Assembly: GCF_900013425.1 (NCBI RefSeq)
Contig: NZ_FBXK01000001.1
Location: forward strand, 673,501 to 737,500
Source of the DNA: Sphingobium sp. Z007
GTDB lineage: Bacteria; Pseudomonadota; Alphaproteobacteria; Sphingomonadales; Sphingomonadaceae
DNA length: 64,000 bases
Reading direction: 5' to 3'
Shown here: piece after piece, positions 1-9,273 of the stretch
How positions within the stretch are numbered: position 1 is the first letter of the stretch
Layout: every line of letters begins with the position of its first letter
Notes under the pieces: generated by a model
Seen by the model: only the letters and a program-made list of their open reading frames with translations
Databases searched by the model: none
What the model was told of the DNA's origin: nothing
Made by a program: the position numbers and the translations under genes

Positions 1-1979
1 CGGCCCGCTGGTATCCGGGCGGGGGCCTCTATCGCGACATCTACCTCACCACCGCGAACAAGGTGCATGTCGGCCAGTGGGGCGGCACCGTGCGCACGCC
101 GCAGGTCGCGAAGGACCGCGCCACCATCGATCTCAGCCTGACACTCGACAATGACGGCGACAAGGCCGCGCAGGTGGAGGTGACGACCGCACTCTACGCC
201 CTCGACGCCAAGGGCCAGCGTATCGGCCGCCCGGTCGCCAGCATCGCGCGCCAGTCCGCCAGCATCGCGCCGGGCGCCAAGGCGGTTTTGAACGGCAGCA
301 CGATCCTCACCAACCCGCGGCTGTGGGGACCACCGCCCACGCAACAGCCCAACCGCTATGTCGCCATCTCTACCGTGACCCAGCGCGGCAGGACGATCGA
401 TACCTATGAAACCCGCTTCGGCGTCCGCGACATCCAGTTCGATCCCGACAAGGGCGTGATCGTCAATGGCGAACATATCCCGCTGCGCGGCGTCAACAAC
501 CATCATGATCTCGGCGCGATCGGCGCGGCGTTCAACCGCCGCGCGGCGCAGCGCCAGCTGGAAATCCTGCGCGACATGGGCACCAACGCCGTACGCATGA
601 GCCATAATCCGCCCGCGCCCGAATTGCTGGAACTCACCGACCAGATGGGCTTCCTGGTCATGGACGAAATATTCGACAGCTGGGAAAAGAAGAAGACGCC
701 GCACGACTTCCACCTGATCTTCCCCGACTGGCATGAGGCCGACCTGCGCGCGATGCTGCGGCGCGACCGCAACCATCCCTCCATCATCATGTGGAGCGTC
801 GGCAATGAGGTCGGCGAACAATATGACGGCGAAGCGGGCGCGAAGATCGGCCGCGAACTGGTCGCCATCGCGCATGAGGAAGACCCGACGCGCCTGGCCA
901 CGGGTGCCATGAATTTCGCCAAGGCGGACATGCTGTTGCCCACCACGGTCGATGCCATCAGCCTCAACTATCAGGGCGCGGGCATACGCGGCATCATCGG
1001 CCAATATCCCGCTTTCCGCGCCAAATTCCCCGACAAGGTCATCCTGTCCACCGAAAGCGCGTCGGCGCTGTCAAGCCGCGGCGAATATATGTTCCCGGTC
1101 GCCGGCGCGATCAGCGGGCCGGTGCGCCCCTGGTCGGGTGGCAATCCCGACACGCATCAGGTGTCGGCCTATGAACTGCACGCGGCCGACTTCGGCTCCT
1201 CCCCCGACCGCGTCTGGGCGGCTGACGACCAGAACCCTTATGTCGCGGGCGAATTTGTCTGGACCGGCTTCGACTATCTGGGCGAACCCACACCTTATTA
1301 TACGTCGCGCAGCAGCTACTCGGGCATTCTTGATCTGGCCGGTTTCCCCAAGGATCGCTTCTGGCTCTATCAGGCGCGCTGGCGGCCCGACCTGCAATTC
1401 GCGCATATCCTGCCGCACTGGACCTGGCCCGATCGCGTCGGCCAGATCACGCCGGTCCATGTCTTTTGCTCGGCCGATGAGGCGGAACTGTTCGTCAACG
1501 GGAAGTCGCAGGGCAAGATCAAGAAGCGCGACTATGAATATCGTTTCCGCTGGGACTATGTCGTCTATGAACCGGGCGAGGTGAAGGTCGTCACCTGGAA
1601 AGCCGGCAAGCCCTGGGCGACCGAGACGATCCGCACCGTGGGCGAGGCGGCGAAATTGTCGCTGACCGCCGACCGCTCGACCATCGCGGACGATGGCCGC
1701 GACCTCAGCTTCGTGACGCTCAAGGTCTTAGACAAGGACGGCAACATCGTCCCCGCCGCCAAGCAGGCGATCCGCTTCACGATCGAGGGACCGGGCCAGA
1801 TCGTCGCCACTGACAATGGCGACCCGACCGACCTGACCGCCTTCCCCTCGAAGAACCGCAACGCCTTCAACGGGCTGGCGCTGGCGATCGTGAAGGCGGA
1901 TCGGCAGGGCAAGATCATTCTGCGCGCCCGCGCCGAAGGACTGGGCGAAACGCAGGTGGAGATCGGCGCGACTCGCTAG
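1..1979 (+). CDS. GH2 beta-galactosidase (5' truncated by window edge)
   Basis: The reading frame is open from base 3 and the gene begins upstream of the window. The visible N-terminal WYPGGGLYRDIYL is the typical end of a GH2 sugar-binding domain, followed by an Ig-like sandwich domain and the TIM barrel. The acid/base Glu lies in SVGNEV (codon 807-809) and the likely nucleophile Glu in LSTESAS (codon 1053-1055); FVWTGFDYLGEPTPY is a further GH2 hallmark. The C-terminal 170 residues look like the DUF4982 and invasin/Ig-like domains common in beta-galactosidases. It probably removes beta-galactose from side chains of plant polysaccharide. It converges on the GH1-GH31-GH29 operon, with a shared hairpin between them. 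GH2 members can also be beta-glucuronidases or mannosidases, so substrate is inferred mainly from context. Confidence 0.85.
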   Translation, partial: ARWYPGGGLYRDIYLTTANKVHVGQWGGTVRTPQVAKDRATIDLSLTLDNDGDKAAQVEVTTALYALDAKGQRIGRPVASIARQSASIAPGAKAVLNGSTILTNPRLWGPPPTQQPNRYVAISTVTQRGRTIDTYETRFGVRDIQFDPDKGVIVNGEHIPLRGVNNHHDLGAIGAAFNRRAAQRQLEILRDMGTNAVRMSHNPPAPELLELTDQMGFLVMDEIFDSWEKKKTPHDFHLIFPDWHEADLRAMLRRDRNHPSIIMWSVGNEVGEQYDGEAGAKIGRELVAIAHEEDPTRLATGAMNFAKADMLLPTTVDAISLNYQGAGIRGIIGQYPAFRAKFPDKVILSTESASALSSRGEYMFPVAGAISGPVRPWSGGNPDTHQVSAYELHAADFGSSPDRVWAADDQNPYVAGEFVWTGFDYLGEPTPYYTSRSSYSGILDLAGFPKDRFWLYQARWRPDLQFAHILPHWTWPDRVGQITPVHVFCSADEAELFVNGKSQGKIKKRDYEYRFRWDYVVYEPGEVKVVTWKAGKPWATETIRTVGEAAKLSLTADRSTIADDGRDLSFVTLKVLDKDGNIVPAAKQAIRFTIEGPGQIVATDNGDPTDLTAFPSKNRNAFNGLALAIVKADRQGKIILRARAEGLGETQVEIGATR

Positions 1980-1982
1980 AGC

Positions 1983-2013
1983 AAGGGGGGGCGGATCATA
2001 CCGCCCCCCCCTT
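1983..2013. terminator. bidirectional terminator hairpin between convergent GH2 and GH1 genes
   Basis: Arms AAGGGGGGGCGG (1983-1994) and CCGCCCCCCCCTT (2001-2013) pair with one extra C and a 6-nt loop. It begins 4 bases after the GH2 stop codon and ends 5 bases before the GH1 stop codon on the other strand. A-rich and T-rich ends flank the stem on both sides, so it can serve both transcripts. Confidence 0.75.
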
Positions 2014-2018
2014 GTCGC

Positions 2019-3473
2019 TCACACCAACTTGTTGGTACGCACCAGTTCGCGATACCAGTCGGCGCTCAATTTGGGCGTCCGCTTCTGGGTCTTGAAGTCG
2101 ACATGGTGGATGCCGAATAGCTTGGTATAGCCATCCTCCCACTCGAAATTGTCCATCAGGCTCCACACGAAATAGCCCTTCACCGGAATCCCCTCACGCG
2201 TGGCGCGCTGCAAGTGGGTCAGGTAATTGCGCAGATACATGACGCGGTCGGTGTCATAGACCTTGCCATCCTCGGCGACCTTGTCATCGGCCGAGCAGCC
2301 ATTTTCGGAGATATACAGCCCCTTGGGTTTCCAATTCTCAGCTATTGCGCGCATCCCCCAATAAATGACCTCCGGCGTCACATAGAGCCAGGGGGAGGGC
2401 ATGCGCGGCGCCTGTCCCGGATGCGGCAGGATTTTGTAGCCCGACGGCGCGGTCTCGTCGGCGCGCACGGTGTTGCCGGTATAGACATTGACCGACAGGA
2501 AATCGAGCGGCGCGCCGATCAGCGTCATGTCGCCCTCTCTGACCTTGGGCGCGTCCTTGCCCTGCGCGGTCAGATAGCTGTCGATATAGCGGCCCTCCAG
2601 AATCGCGGTCATGAACATGCCGTTCTCCACGCGCACCGCTTTCTTCACGGCCTCGATATGCTCAGACGTCTCGATCGCGGGCACATAGATGCTGGGGTTG
2701 TCGGCGATGCCGACCTGCGTCCGCCCCTTCGTCGCGGCGCGGATCGCCTGCACGCCCAGGCCATGGGCCAGCACGCCATGATGGCGGATCTGGTTCACCT
2801 CGCCCATCGGCAGTTTCAGACCCGGCGCCTTGCTCCCGGTCATATAGCTCAGGTCCGTGAAGCAGCGCAGTTCGTTGACCGTCATGAAATGCTGGACGCG
2901 ATCACCGAGCTTGCCGGCGGTGTAACCGGCATAATCGGCAAAGGCGTAAGCCGTGTCGCGATTCCGCCAGCCGCCCGGCAGGGCCTGGGGCAGATCCCAG
3001 TGGAACATCGTGACATGCGGCGTGATACCCGCGGCAAGCAGCCCATCGACTAGCCGGTTATAATAATCCAGCCCCTTGGCATTGGGCTTGCCCTTGCCAT
3101 CGGGGAAGATGCGCGACCAGGCGATCGAGAAGCGATAGGCCTTGACGCCCAATGCCTTGAGCAACGCGATATCGTCGCCATAGCGGTGATAGCTGTCGCA
3201 GGCGACGTCGCCCGTATCGCCATTGGCGACCTTCCCCGGCGTATGGGAAAAAACGTCCCAATTGGTCTGGCCGCGGCCGTCTTCGTTCGCCGCGCCTTCA
3301 ATCTGATAGGCAGCGGTGGCGCAGCCCCAGAGGAAGTCGGCGGGGAAGGCGCGGTCGCCCTGCGGCATAGCGCGCGGCGCAGTCTGCGCAACCGCGCTCC
3401 CGCCCGCCAGGCTTGCGCCCAGAGCGGCCGCGCCCAATCCCATGCCCAGTTCGCGGCGATTGATACTCGTCAT
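2019..3473 (-). CDS. GH1 beta-glucosidase with Tat-type signal
   Basis: 484 aa. The N-terminus has NRRELG followed by an Ala/Gly-rich hydrophobic stretch and AVAQ, which fits a twin-arginine signal, so the enzyme is probably periplasmic. The GH1 barrel runs from about residue 42 (FLWGCATAAYQIEG, WSRIFPDG) to the end. The acid/base Glu is E201 in TVNEL and the nucleophile E390 in ISENG. Family members usually read NEP at the first motif; here Pro is Leu, but both catalytic Glu are present. NFEWEDGY near the C-terminus is the usual aglycone-side motif. The AAGGAG ribosome-binding site overlaps the stop of the upstream GH31 gene, so the two are one operon. Likely role: hydrolysis of cello-oligosaccharide backbone after debranching. 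Confidence 0.88.
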   Translation of the reverse strand: MTSINRRELGMGLGAAALGASLAGGSAVAQTAPRAMPQGDRAFPADFLWGCATAAYQIEGAANEDGRGQTNWDVFSHTPGKVANGDTGDVACDSYHRYGDDIALLKALGVKAYRFSIAWSRIFPDGKGKPNAKGLDYYNRLVDGLLAAGITPHVTMFHWDLPQALPGGWRNRDTAYAFADYAGYTAGKLGDRVQHFMTVNELRCFTDLSYMTGSKAPGLKLPMGEVNQIRHHGVLAHGLGVQAIRAATKGRTQVGIADNPSIYVPAIETSEHIEAVKKAVRVENGMFMTAILEGRYIDSYLTAQGKDAPKVREGDMTLIGAPLDFLSVNVYTGNTVRADETAPSGYKILPHPGQAPRMPSPWLYVTPEVIYWGMRAIAENWKPKGLYISENGCSADDKVAEDGKVYDTDRVMYLRNYLTHLQRATREGIPVKGYFVWSLMDNFEWEDGYTKLFGIHHVDFKTQKRTPKLSADWYRELVRTNKLV

Positions 3474-3486
3474 ATTGCAAAACTCC

Positions 3487-5805
3487 TTATTGACCGACGA
3501 CCTGCACCAGCCCGGCGATCGCCTGGCCAGAGGGCAGCTTCGTCTTGCTCGTCAACGATTTGGCGGCGTCGTTCCAAACGAGGTTCGCCTTCATGCCGCC
3601 CTTGCGATAGGCGTTGGTCGTGCCGTCATCGTCATAGAGGGTGAAGCGAGCGTCCGCGCCGGGATAGACGCGGATGCTTTCCAGCGCCTGTTTCTCCGCC
3701 GTACTTTTTACCTGCACACCCATCGGCACGATGGAGCCAGCCTTCACGAACAGGGGGATGCGGTTGATCGGCGTGTCGACCTCGATCGTCTGGCCGCCTT
3801 CGAACCGCTGGTTGCTCCAATAATCATACCAGGCTGTCCCGGCGGGCAGATAGACCGGCCGCTTCGTCTGGCCCTGCACCGTCACCGGGGCGACCAGGAA
3901 AGCGGGCCCGAACATATATTGGTCGCCGATGTCCGAAACCTTGGGGTCGTTCGGGAAGTCCATGAACAACCCGCGCATGAACGGCGCGCCGGTATCATAA
4001 GTGTGCCGCCCCAGCGCATAGATATAGGGCATCAGCGTATAACGCAGCCGCAGCCAGTCGGCCAGGATCGGCTCGGCCGCCTTGCCATATTCCCATAGCG
4101 CCGTGCCGGGCCGCTGGCCATGGATGCGCAGCGTCGGCGTGAAGACGCTATATTGGAACCAGCGCACGAACAGTTCGGGATAGTCGGGATAATCCGCGCC
4201 CATCGCGGTTGCGCCGGCCGGATCGACCAGGATCGGGTTTTCCGCCTTCGGCCCCTTTGGCCATTGCCATCCGCCAATGTCGCTGCCCCAATAGGCCAGG
4301 CCCGACGCGGTGAAGTTGAGGCCGGCGGGGATTTGCCGATGCAACGCTTCCCAGGTCGACTTGACGTCCGACGACCAGAACAGCCCGCCATTGCGCTGAG
4401 AGCCCAGATAAGCGGCGCGGGCCAGGATCATGTTGCGGAAACCGGGCCGGTCGCGCTCGGAGCCTTCCGCGACGCCCGTCGTGTGCACCAGCGGGAAGAG
4501 GTTGTGATAGCGGTCGCCCGACCCTTTGGCGTAGAAATAGCCGTCGGGCACCAGATCCGGTTCGGTCTCGTCCAGCCAGAACCAGTCGAAGCCTTGGCTC
4601 GCGATATTGTCGCGGATCTTGCCCCAGAACCATTCGCGCGCTTCCGGGTTGGTGCTGTCGATCAGCGCACCTGCCCGGTCGAACCGCATCGGCAAGCCAT
4701 CTACGGGCAAGCCGTCCTTGTCGTGCAGGAACCAGCCCTTGGCCTTCAAATATTCGAAATAGCGCGATTCCCGCTCGAACCGCGGCCAGACGCTGATGAT
4801 GGATCGCATCCCCATGGCGTTCAGCTGGTCGTTCATGCCCTTGGGATCGGGAAAATAGCTGCGGTCGATGTCCATCTGCCCCATGCGGGTCCAGTAGAAC
4901 CAGTCGAGCACCATCACGTCGATTGGCAGGTTACGCTGACGATAGCCATTGGCGATATCGAGCAGTTCCTGCTGGCTTTCGTAACGCGCCTTGCTCTGGA
5001 TGAGGCCGAAACCCGCCTTGGGCGGCAGTGGCGTCGCGCCGGTCAGCTTGGCGTAGCCAGCGTAGAGGTCATCGGTCGTCTTGCCGGTGATGACGAAGAA
5101 GGAGACGCGCTCGCCCACCTGGCTCTGCCAATGGGTGCTGCTGTGCAGGCCGGGCTGGATCAGCGTGCGGGCGGGATTGTCCCACACGATGCCATAGCCT
5201 TTGTTCGTGACCATGAAGGGGACGCAGACTGTCTCGCCCGCTGGCGCGTCGTAGAAATGCTGGCAGTCGATCTGCTTGCCGCGCAGATCCATATAACCTT
5301 CCTGGTTCTGGCCCAGACCATAATAATGTTCGTCCGCCGGCGAATCGAAGCTGGCGCCGACCTTGAACGTCTTTTCGCCATTGACCGTCACGGGCGCCAT
5401 TTCCCAGCCGGTCATCTTGGTGAGGACATTGCCGCTGGCGTCCTGCACCGACAGGCTGACCGGCGGCAGCGACGGCGCGAAATAGCGCTCCATTTGCGTG
5501 GGCGCCTTGGGCCATGGCTGGGCGTCGACCGTCAGCGTCAGGGCCGAAGAAGAGAATATGTCGCCGCTCGCATCGCTGCGATGCGTCCATCCGGTCGCGT
5601 CCGCCTTCGCATTCGGCCCTTCACCGGGCGCGGCCGACGCGAGGTCAGGATCGAGCGCGATCGTCACCCGCACGATGTTGGGCGCATAGGGTTCGATCGC
5701 CACCCGGCTGCCATGGCGATCCAGCAGCGCCATTGGTTCGGCCAGCGCTGGGGCGGTGAGGCAGGATGCGCCCAATGCGATCCATTTGAAGCTCTTTGCG
5801 ATCAT
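3487..5805 (-). CDS. GH31 glycosidase, probable alpha-xylosidase
   Basis: 772 aa with a Sec-type signal (MIAKSF...LTAPALA). A beta-sandwich N-domain to about residue 260 is followed by the GH31 barrel. The nucleophile is D412 in WFWLDETEPD and the acid/base D480 in FWSSDVKSTW. DWFYWTRMGQMD around residue 301 is typical of the alpha-xylosidase/alpha-glucosidase branch. The C-terminal beta domain (INRIPLFVKAGSIVPMG) is complete. The gene sits between GH29 and GH1 with gaps of 18 and 13 bases on one strand. Together with galactosidases and a fucosidase this argues for action on the alpha-1,6-xylose of xyloglucan oligosaccharides. Alpha-glucosidase activity cannot be excluded from sequence alone. 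Confidence 0.85.
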   Translation of the reverse strand: MIAKSFKWIALGASCLTAPALAEPMALLDRHGSRVAIEPYAPNIVRVTIALDPDLASAAPGEGPNAKADATGWTHRSDASGDIFSSSALTLTVDAQPWPKAPTQMERYFAPSLPPVSLSVQDASGNVLTKMTGWEMAPVTVNGEKTFKVGASFDSPADEHYYGLGQNQEGYMDLRGKQIDCQHFYDAPAGETVCVPFMVTNKGYGIVWDNPARTLIQPGLHSSTHWQSQVGERVSFFVITGKTTDDLYAGYAKLTGATPLPPKAGFGLIQSKARYESQQELLDIANGYRQRNLPIDVMVLDWFYWTRMGQMDIDRSYFPDPKGMNDQLNAMGMRSIISVWPRFERESRYFEYLKAKGWFLHDKDGLPVDGLPMRFDRAGALIDSTNPEAREWFWGKIRDNIASQGFDWFWLDETEPDLVPDGYFYAKGSGDRYHNLFPLVHTTGVAEGSERDRPGFRNMILARAAYLGSQRNGGLFWSSDVKSTWEALHRQIPAGLNFTASGLAYWGSDIGGWQWPKGPKAENPILVDPAGATAMGADYPDYPELFVRWFQYSVFTPTLRIHGQRPGTALWEYGKAAEPILADWLRLRYTLMPYIYALGRHTYDTGAPFMRGLFMDFPNDPKVSDIGDQYMFGPAFLVAPVTVQGQTKRPVYLPAGTAWYDYWSNQRFEGGQTIEVDTPINRIPLFVKAGSIVPMGVQVKSTAEKQALESIRVYPGADARFTLYDDDGTTNAYRKGGMKANLVWNDAAKSLTSKTKLPSGQAIAGLVQVVGQ

Positions 5806-5823
5806 CCCTGTAAATCCCTGTAA

Positions 5824-7449
5824 TTAGACGAGGCCCCGACCGTCGATGCGGACGACCGGAACGAAATCACCGCCATGCGGCATGTCGACATGGAGGCCCG
5901 CGCCATCCTGCCGAAAGGCGATCGGACCGCCGCCCAGCAGCGTCACCCGTTCGATCTGACCGCCCATGCGGCTGCGCGCCAGTGCGCCTATGGTCGTAGG
6001 TCCGCTCGCCCGGCCCAGGAACAGCGCATAGAGCGCGCCCTTGTTGGTGGTGAAACGGATATCCTGCGCGGTGAAGGGCTTGGCCTTCTCTTCATTCTGC
6101 ATCCCTGCGATCAGCTTCGTCGGCCCTTCGCCATAGATGCGCCACGGCCGCGACCCGAAGATCGCCTCACCGCCATGGGTCATCCATCCGGCCATGCCGT
6201 CCAGCACCTTCTCCGTCTCGCTATCGATCGACCCGTCGCCCGGCTGTGGGATCGACAGCAGCAGATTGCCGTTCTTCGACACGACATCGGCCAGCCGCTG
6301 GATCACTTCCTCCGCGCTCTTGTAGCTTTTGTCGTGCAGCCGCGCTGCGTTGTAGAACCAGTCGCCGATACAGGTGTCGGTCTGCCACGGTTCGTCCCAC
6401 AGCCGATCGGTAAAGCCGCGCTCGACATCCTCCACCATGCCGAAACGGGCGTGGGGTTGCAGCTTCTTGCCGGTCAGCACCACGTCGATCTGGCCGTGCC
6501 AGTCGATCGAGCGGTTATAATAGTCCGCCGCCGCTTCCAGCCCGACCGGGCCGAAGGGCAGTTCGTGATCGTCCATATAGACCAGGTCGGGTTTATATTT
6601 GGCGACCAGGTCGGTCTGGCGCAGCAGCCAGCGGGTGACATAGGCCGGGTCGTCTTTCGGCCCCGTCTCGATCCACTGGCCGTTATTCGCGTCATGCCAC
6701 TTGTCCATCGCCTCGATCGTGTCGATGCCGTCGGGCAGCACGGCATGGCCGCCGGTATAAAGCTCCTGCGGGTCGAGGCCCTCCCACCATTGGCCCTTGC
6801 CGTCCGCCTTGCGCAGGCGGAACGCATCGTAGCGCTTGCCCTTTTTCGGCCCCGTCGGATCATAGCCATAAGCCGGCTGATACCAGTGCCAGGCATGGGC
6901 GGCATGGTTGGACACGCCGAACTTCATCCCCGCGCCGCGCGCCGCCTTTTCCCAGATGCCGACCACATCCTTCTTCGGCCCGACGCGCAGGCTGTTCCAG
7001 GCGTGATAGCGGCTATCATAGCAATCCAGATTGTCGTGATGGCAGGCGAGCGCCATGAAATATTTGGCCCCCGCCTTCTGGTAGCGGGCGATCAGCGCGT
7101 CCGGCTCCCACTGGTCGCCGGTCCACAGATTCTGGATGTCCTTCATCCCCGAAACCGACGGATGACCGTAGGTTTTCACATGATGCTCGTACATCGGGTG
7201 GCCCTGCATATACATAAACCGGCCATACCAATCGCCTTGCGCCGGCACCGATTGCGGCCCCCAGTGCGACCAGAGGCCCAGCTTCGCGTCGCGAAACCAG
7301 TCGGGATAGCGGTAATGGGCGACCAGCGAGGACCAACTGGCCTCTACCGGGCCGCGCATCGTGCCCATGGGGCTGGCGGCGCGCGCAGCGCGGGCCAGAC
7401 CCAGCGCGGCGGTGCCCGCCAGGAAGGATCGGCGGCCCAGCATCGTCAC
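5824..7449 (-). CDS. GH29 alpha-L-fucosidase with Tat signal
   Basis: 541 aa. LGRRSFLAG is a textbook twin-arginine motif followed by a hydrophobic stretch and ARAAS, so export is expected. The GH29 barrel begins at WFRDAKLGLWSHWGP; the nucleophile Asp lies in DLVYMDD, and VVSKNGNLLLSIP is the conserved strand at the barrel end. The C-terminal 100 residues form a beta-sandwich. The chosen GTG start (7447-7449) overlaps the stop of the upstream esterase in GTGA and has GAGGG seven bases upstream; an ATG two codons in (7443) is an alternative. It likely releases L-fucose, which the fucP and L-fucose oxidation genes on the other strand would consume. Confidence 0.88.
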   Translation of the reverse strand: MTMLGRRSFLAGTAALGLARAARAASPMGTMRGPVEASWSSLVAHYRYPDWFRDAKLGLWSHWGPQSVPAQGDWYGRFMYMQGHPMYEHHVKTYGHPSVSGMKDIQNLWTGDQWEPDALIARYQKAGAKYFMALACHHDNLDCYDSRYHAWNSLRVGPKKDVVGIWEKAARGAGMKFGVSNHAAHAWHWYQPAYGYDPTGPKKGKRYDAFRLRKADGKGQWWEGLDPQELYTGGHAVLPDGIDTIEAMDKWHDANNGQWIETGPKDDPAYVTRWLLRQTDLVAKYKPDLVYMDDHELPFGPVGLEAAADYYNRSIDWHGQIDVVLTGKKLQPHARFGMVEDVERGFTDRLWDEPWQTDTCIGDWFYNAARLHDKSYKSAEEVIQRLADVVSKNGNLLLSIPQPGDGSIDSETEKVLDGMAGWMTHGGEAIFGSRPWRIYGEGPTKLIAGMQNEEKAKPFTAQDIRFTTNKGALYALFLGRASGPTTIGALARSRMGGQIERVTLLGGGPIAFRQDGAGLHVDMPHGGDFVPVVRIDGRGLV

Positions 7450-8255
7450 TGGATTTCCCTCAACGCCTTGTCGATCGCCTGCCGCGCCAGCGGGCGCATG
7501 ATGGCATAGCCCTCCGCGGTGGGATGGACGCCGTCGGTGGACAGACCCGGCTTCATCGCGCCATCCGCCTGCGCCATGGCGCTATGATAATCGACATAGG
7601 TGAAGCCGCGGCTGCGCGCATAGTCGGCCAGCCACCTATTGATCGCCGCGATCTGTGGGGCGGGTCGCAGGCCCGGACTCCAGGGAAAGGCGCCCGCGGG
7701 CGGCACGGAGGCGAGGACGACCTTGATCCCATGCGCTTCGGCCAGTTCGGCCATGGTCTGGATGTTGCCCAGCACCGTGTCCATCGTCGCGGCACCCGTG
7801 TTGCCGGCGATGTCGTTGGTCATCGCCATGATGTGGACGACCTGCGGCTTCAGCGCGATCACGTCGCTGCGGAAACGCACCAGCATCTGCGCCGTGGTCT
7901 GGCCGCTAATGCCGCGATCGACCAGCCCGTCGGTGAACATCGACGGATCGGCGTTGATCCAGTTATCCGTGATGGAATCGCCCATGAAGACCGCGCGAAC
8001 CTTCTTGCCTTCCAGCGCCTTGTTGTCGGCGGCGTAACGACACAGTTGCCCGAAATCGCGGTTCAGCATGTGGAGGTTTCCCATCTGCCATTCCGCCTCG
8101 TTGCTGGGCTTGGGATGGGTGCGGCAGGGATCGGCCACGATGCCGACCGGATCACCGACATGGGGATCGCCCGGCACTTTGGTGACGGCGAAAGCCGGGG
8201 TGGCAAGCGTCAGCGCGCACGCCGTTGCGATCAGGGGAGCGGTAAGACGCGGCAT
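7446..8255 (-). CDS. SGNH/GDSL-type esterase, secreted
   Basis: About 269 aa with a Sec signal (MPRLTAPLIATACALTLATPAFA). SGNH blocks are visible: GDSITDNW (nucleophile Ser), GISGQTT (Gly), MTNDIAG (Asn) and STDGVHPT (Asp and His). Upstream ATG codons in frame exist at 8267 and 8291, but GAGGAAAAGG sits right before 8255, so that start is preferred. It is coupled to the GH29 gene by a 4-base overlap. Probable role: removing O-acetyl groups from hemicellulose side chains so that the fucosidase and galactosidase can act. Acetyl-esterase specificity is inferred from context. Confidence 0.78.
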   Translation of the reverse strand: MPRLTAPLIATACALTLATPAFAVTKVPGDPHVGDPVGIVADPCRTHPKPSNEAEWQMGNLHMLNRDFGQLCRYAADNKALEGKKVRAVFMGDSITDNWINADPSMFTDGLVDRGISGQTTAQMLVRFRSDVIALKPQVVHIMAMTNDIAGNTGAATMDTVLGNIQTMAELAEAHGIKVVLASVPPAGAFPWSPGLRPAPQIAAINRWLADYARSRGFTYVDYHSAMAQADGAMKPGLSTDGVHPTAEGYAIMRPLARQAIDKALREIQ

Positions 8256-8304
8256 CCTTTTCCTCATGTCTTCTGGGTCTTCATCTTCCAATTGGCGCGT
8301 GTCT

Positions 8305-9273
8305 TCATGCCGGGATCAGCCCATGCTTTGCGGCGAAGGTCGCGAACAGATCGGGCCAGGCTGCCGCTTGCATCGTCCGGGGCAGGCGCACGCCAAAGCC
8401 GTGGCCGCCATCTTCGAAGATATGGAGCGCAACCGGTCGCTTCGCCGCCTCCATCGCCTGGAACAGGGCGATGCTGTTGGCGGGTGGGACCAGTCCGTCG
8501 TCGGTCGCATGGACCAGGAAAATCGGCGGGGTGGCGCCATCGACGCGGCGCTCCACCGATCGGGCGCGGCGCATGTCGGCCGATGCGTCCCGCCCCAACA
8601 GCATGTCTCGCGATCCGCCATGCGTGAACGGTGCGTCCAGGCTGACGACGGGATAGACTAGCCCTGCAATATCGGGCCGGGCGTCCTGCCGGTCGGCGGC
8701 GTCGACAGGATCATAAACCACCTCGCCATGGCGCGTCGCCAGCGACCCGGCCAGATGCCCGCCGGCCGAGAAGCCGAGCACGCCGATCCGGTCCTTTGCG
8801 ACACCGAGTGGGACAGCATTGGCGCGGATCAGCCGCATGGCCCGCTGCGCATCCTGCAACGGCACATCCTGACGCCGCGCCCAGCCTTCGCCGGGCAGGC
8901 GGTAGAGCAGGATGAAGACGGTGACGCCGCGCGCGTTCAGCCAGGCGGCCTGGCTGGTCCCTTCATTGTCATAAGACAGGAAGGCATAGCCGCCGCCCGG
9001 CACCACCAGCATCGCCGCGCCGTTGGGACGGGCAGGGCGGCGCACCACCAGCACCGGCCGGTCGATACCTGTCACCCAACGATCGGGCGTCGCTGCGTCT
9101 TTGGACTGGTCGGCGATCTGGCGGACGATCCGCGCATTTGTGCCGCCCGGCGGGGCACCGGGCCACAGGTCGATCAGTTCGTCGGTTGCAATGGTCTGTG
9201 CGCCGGCCAGGCCAGGCAGCGCGGCCAGACCGGCGGCGGTCATAAGGGCCGTGCGGCGATTCAGCCCGCTCAT
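8305..9273 (-). CDS. alpha/beta-hydrolase, acetyl-xylan-esterase-like, exported
   Basis: 322 aa. The N-terminus MSGLNRRTALMTAAGLAALPGLAGAQ is a signal peptide with paired Arg, possibly Tat. The alpha/beta-hydrolase fold shows an oxyanion HGGG-like VVPGGGYAFLS, nucleophile GFSAGGH, the Asp in HATDDGLVP and the His in DGGHGFG. Its ATG overlaps the stop of iclR by four bases (ATGA). A second esterase in the same operon as the SGNH enzyme suggests two different acetyl or acyl positions on the substrate. Members of this group also act as general carboxylesterases. Confidence 0.78.
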   Translation of the reverse strand: MSGLNRRTALMTAAGLAALPGLAGAQTIATDELIDLWPGAPPGGTNARIVRQIADQSKDAATPDRWVTGIDRPVLVVRRPARPNGAAMLVVPGGGYAFLSYDNEGTSQAAWLNARGVTVFILLYRLPGEGWARRQDVPLQDAQRAMRLIRANAVPLGVAKDRIGVLGFSAGGHLAGSLATRHGEVVYDPVDAADRQDARPDIAGLVYPVVSLDAPFTHGGSRDMLLGRDASADMRRARSVERRVDGATPPIFLVHATDDGLVPPANSIALFQAMEAAKRPVALHIFEDGGHGFGVRLPRTMQAAAWPDLFATFAAKHGLIPA

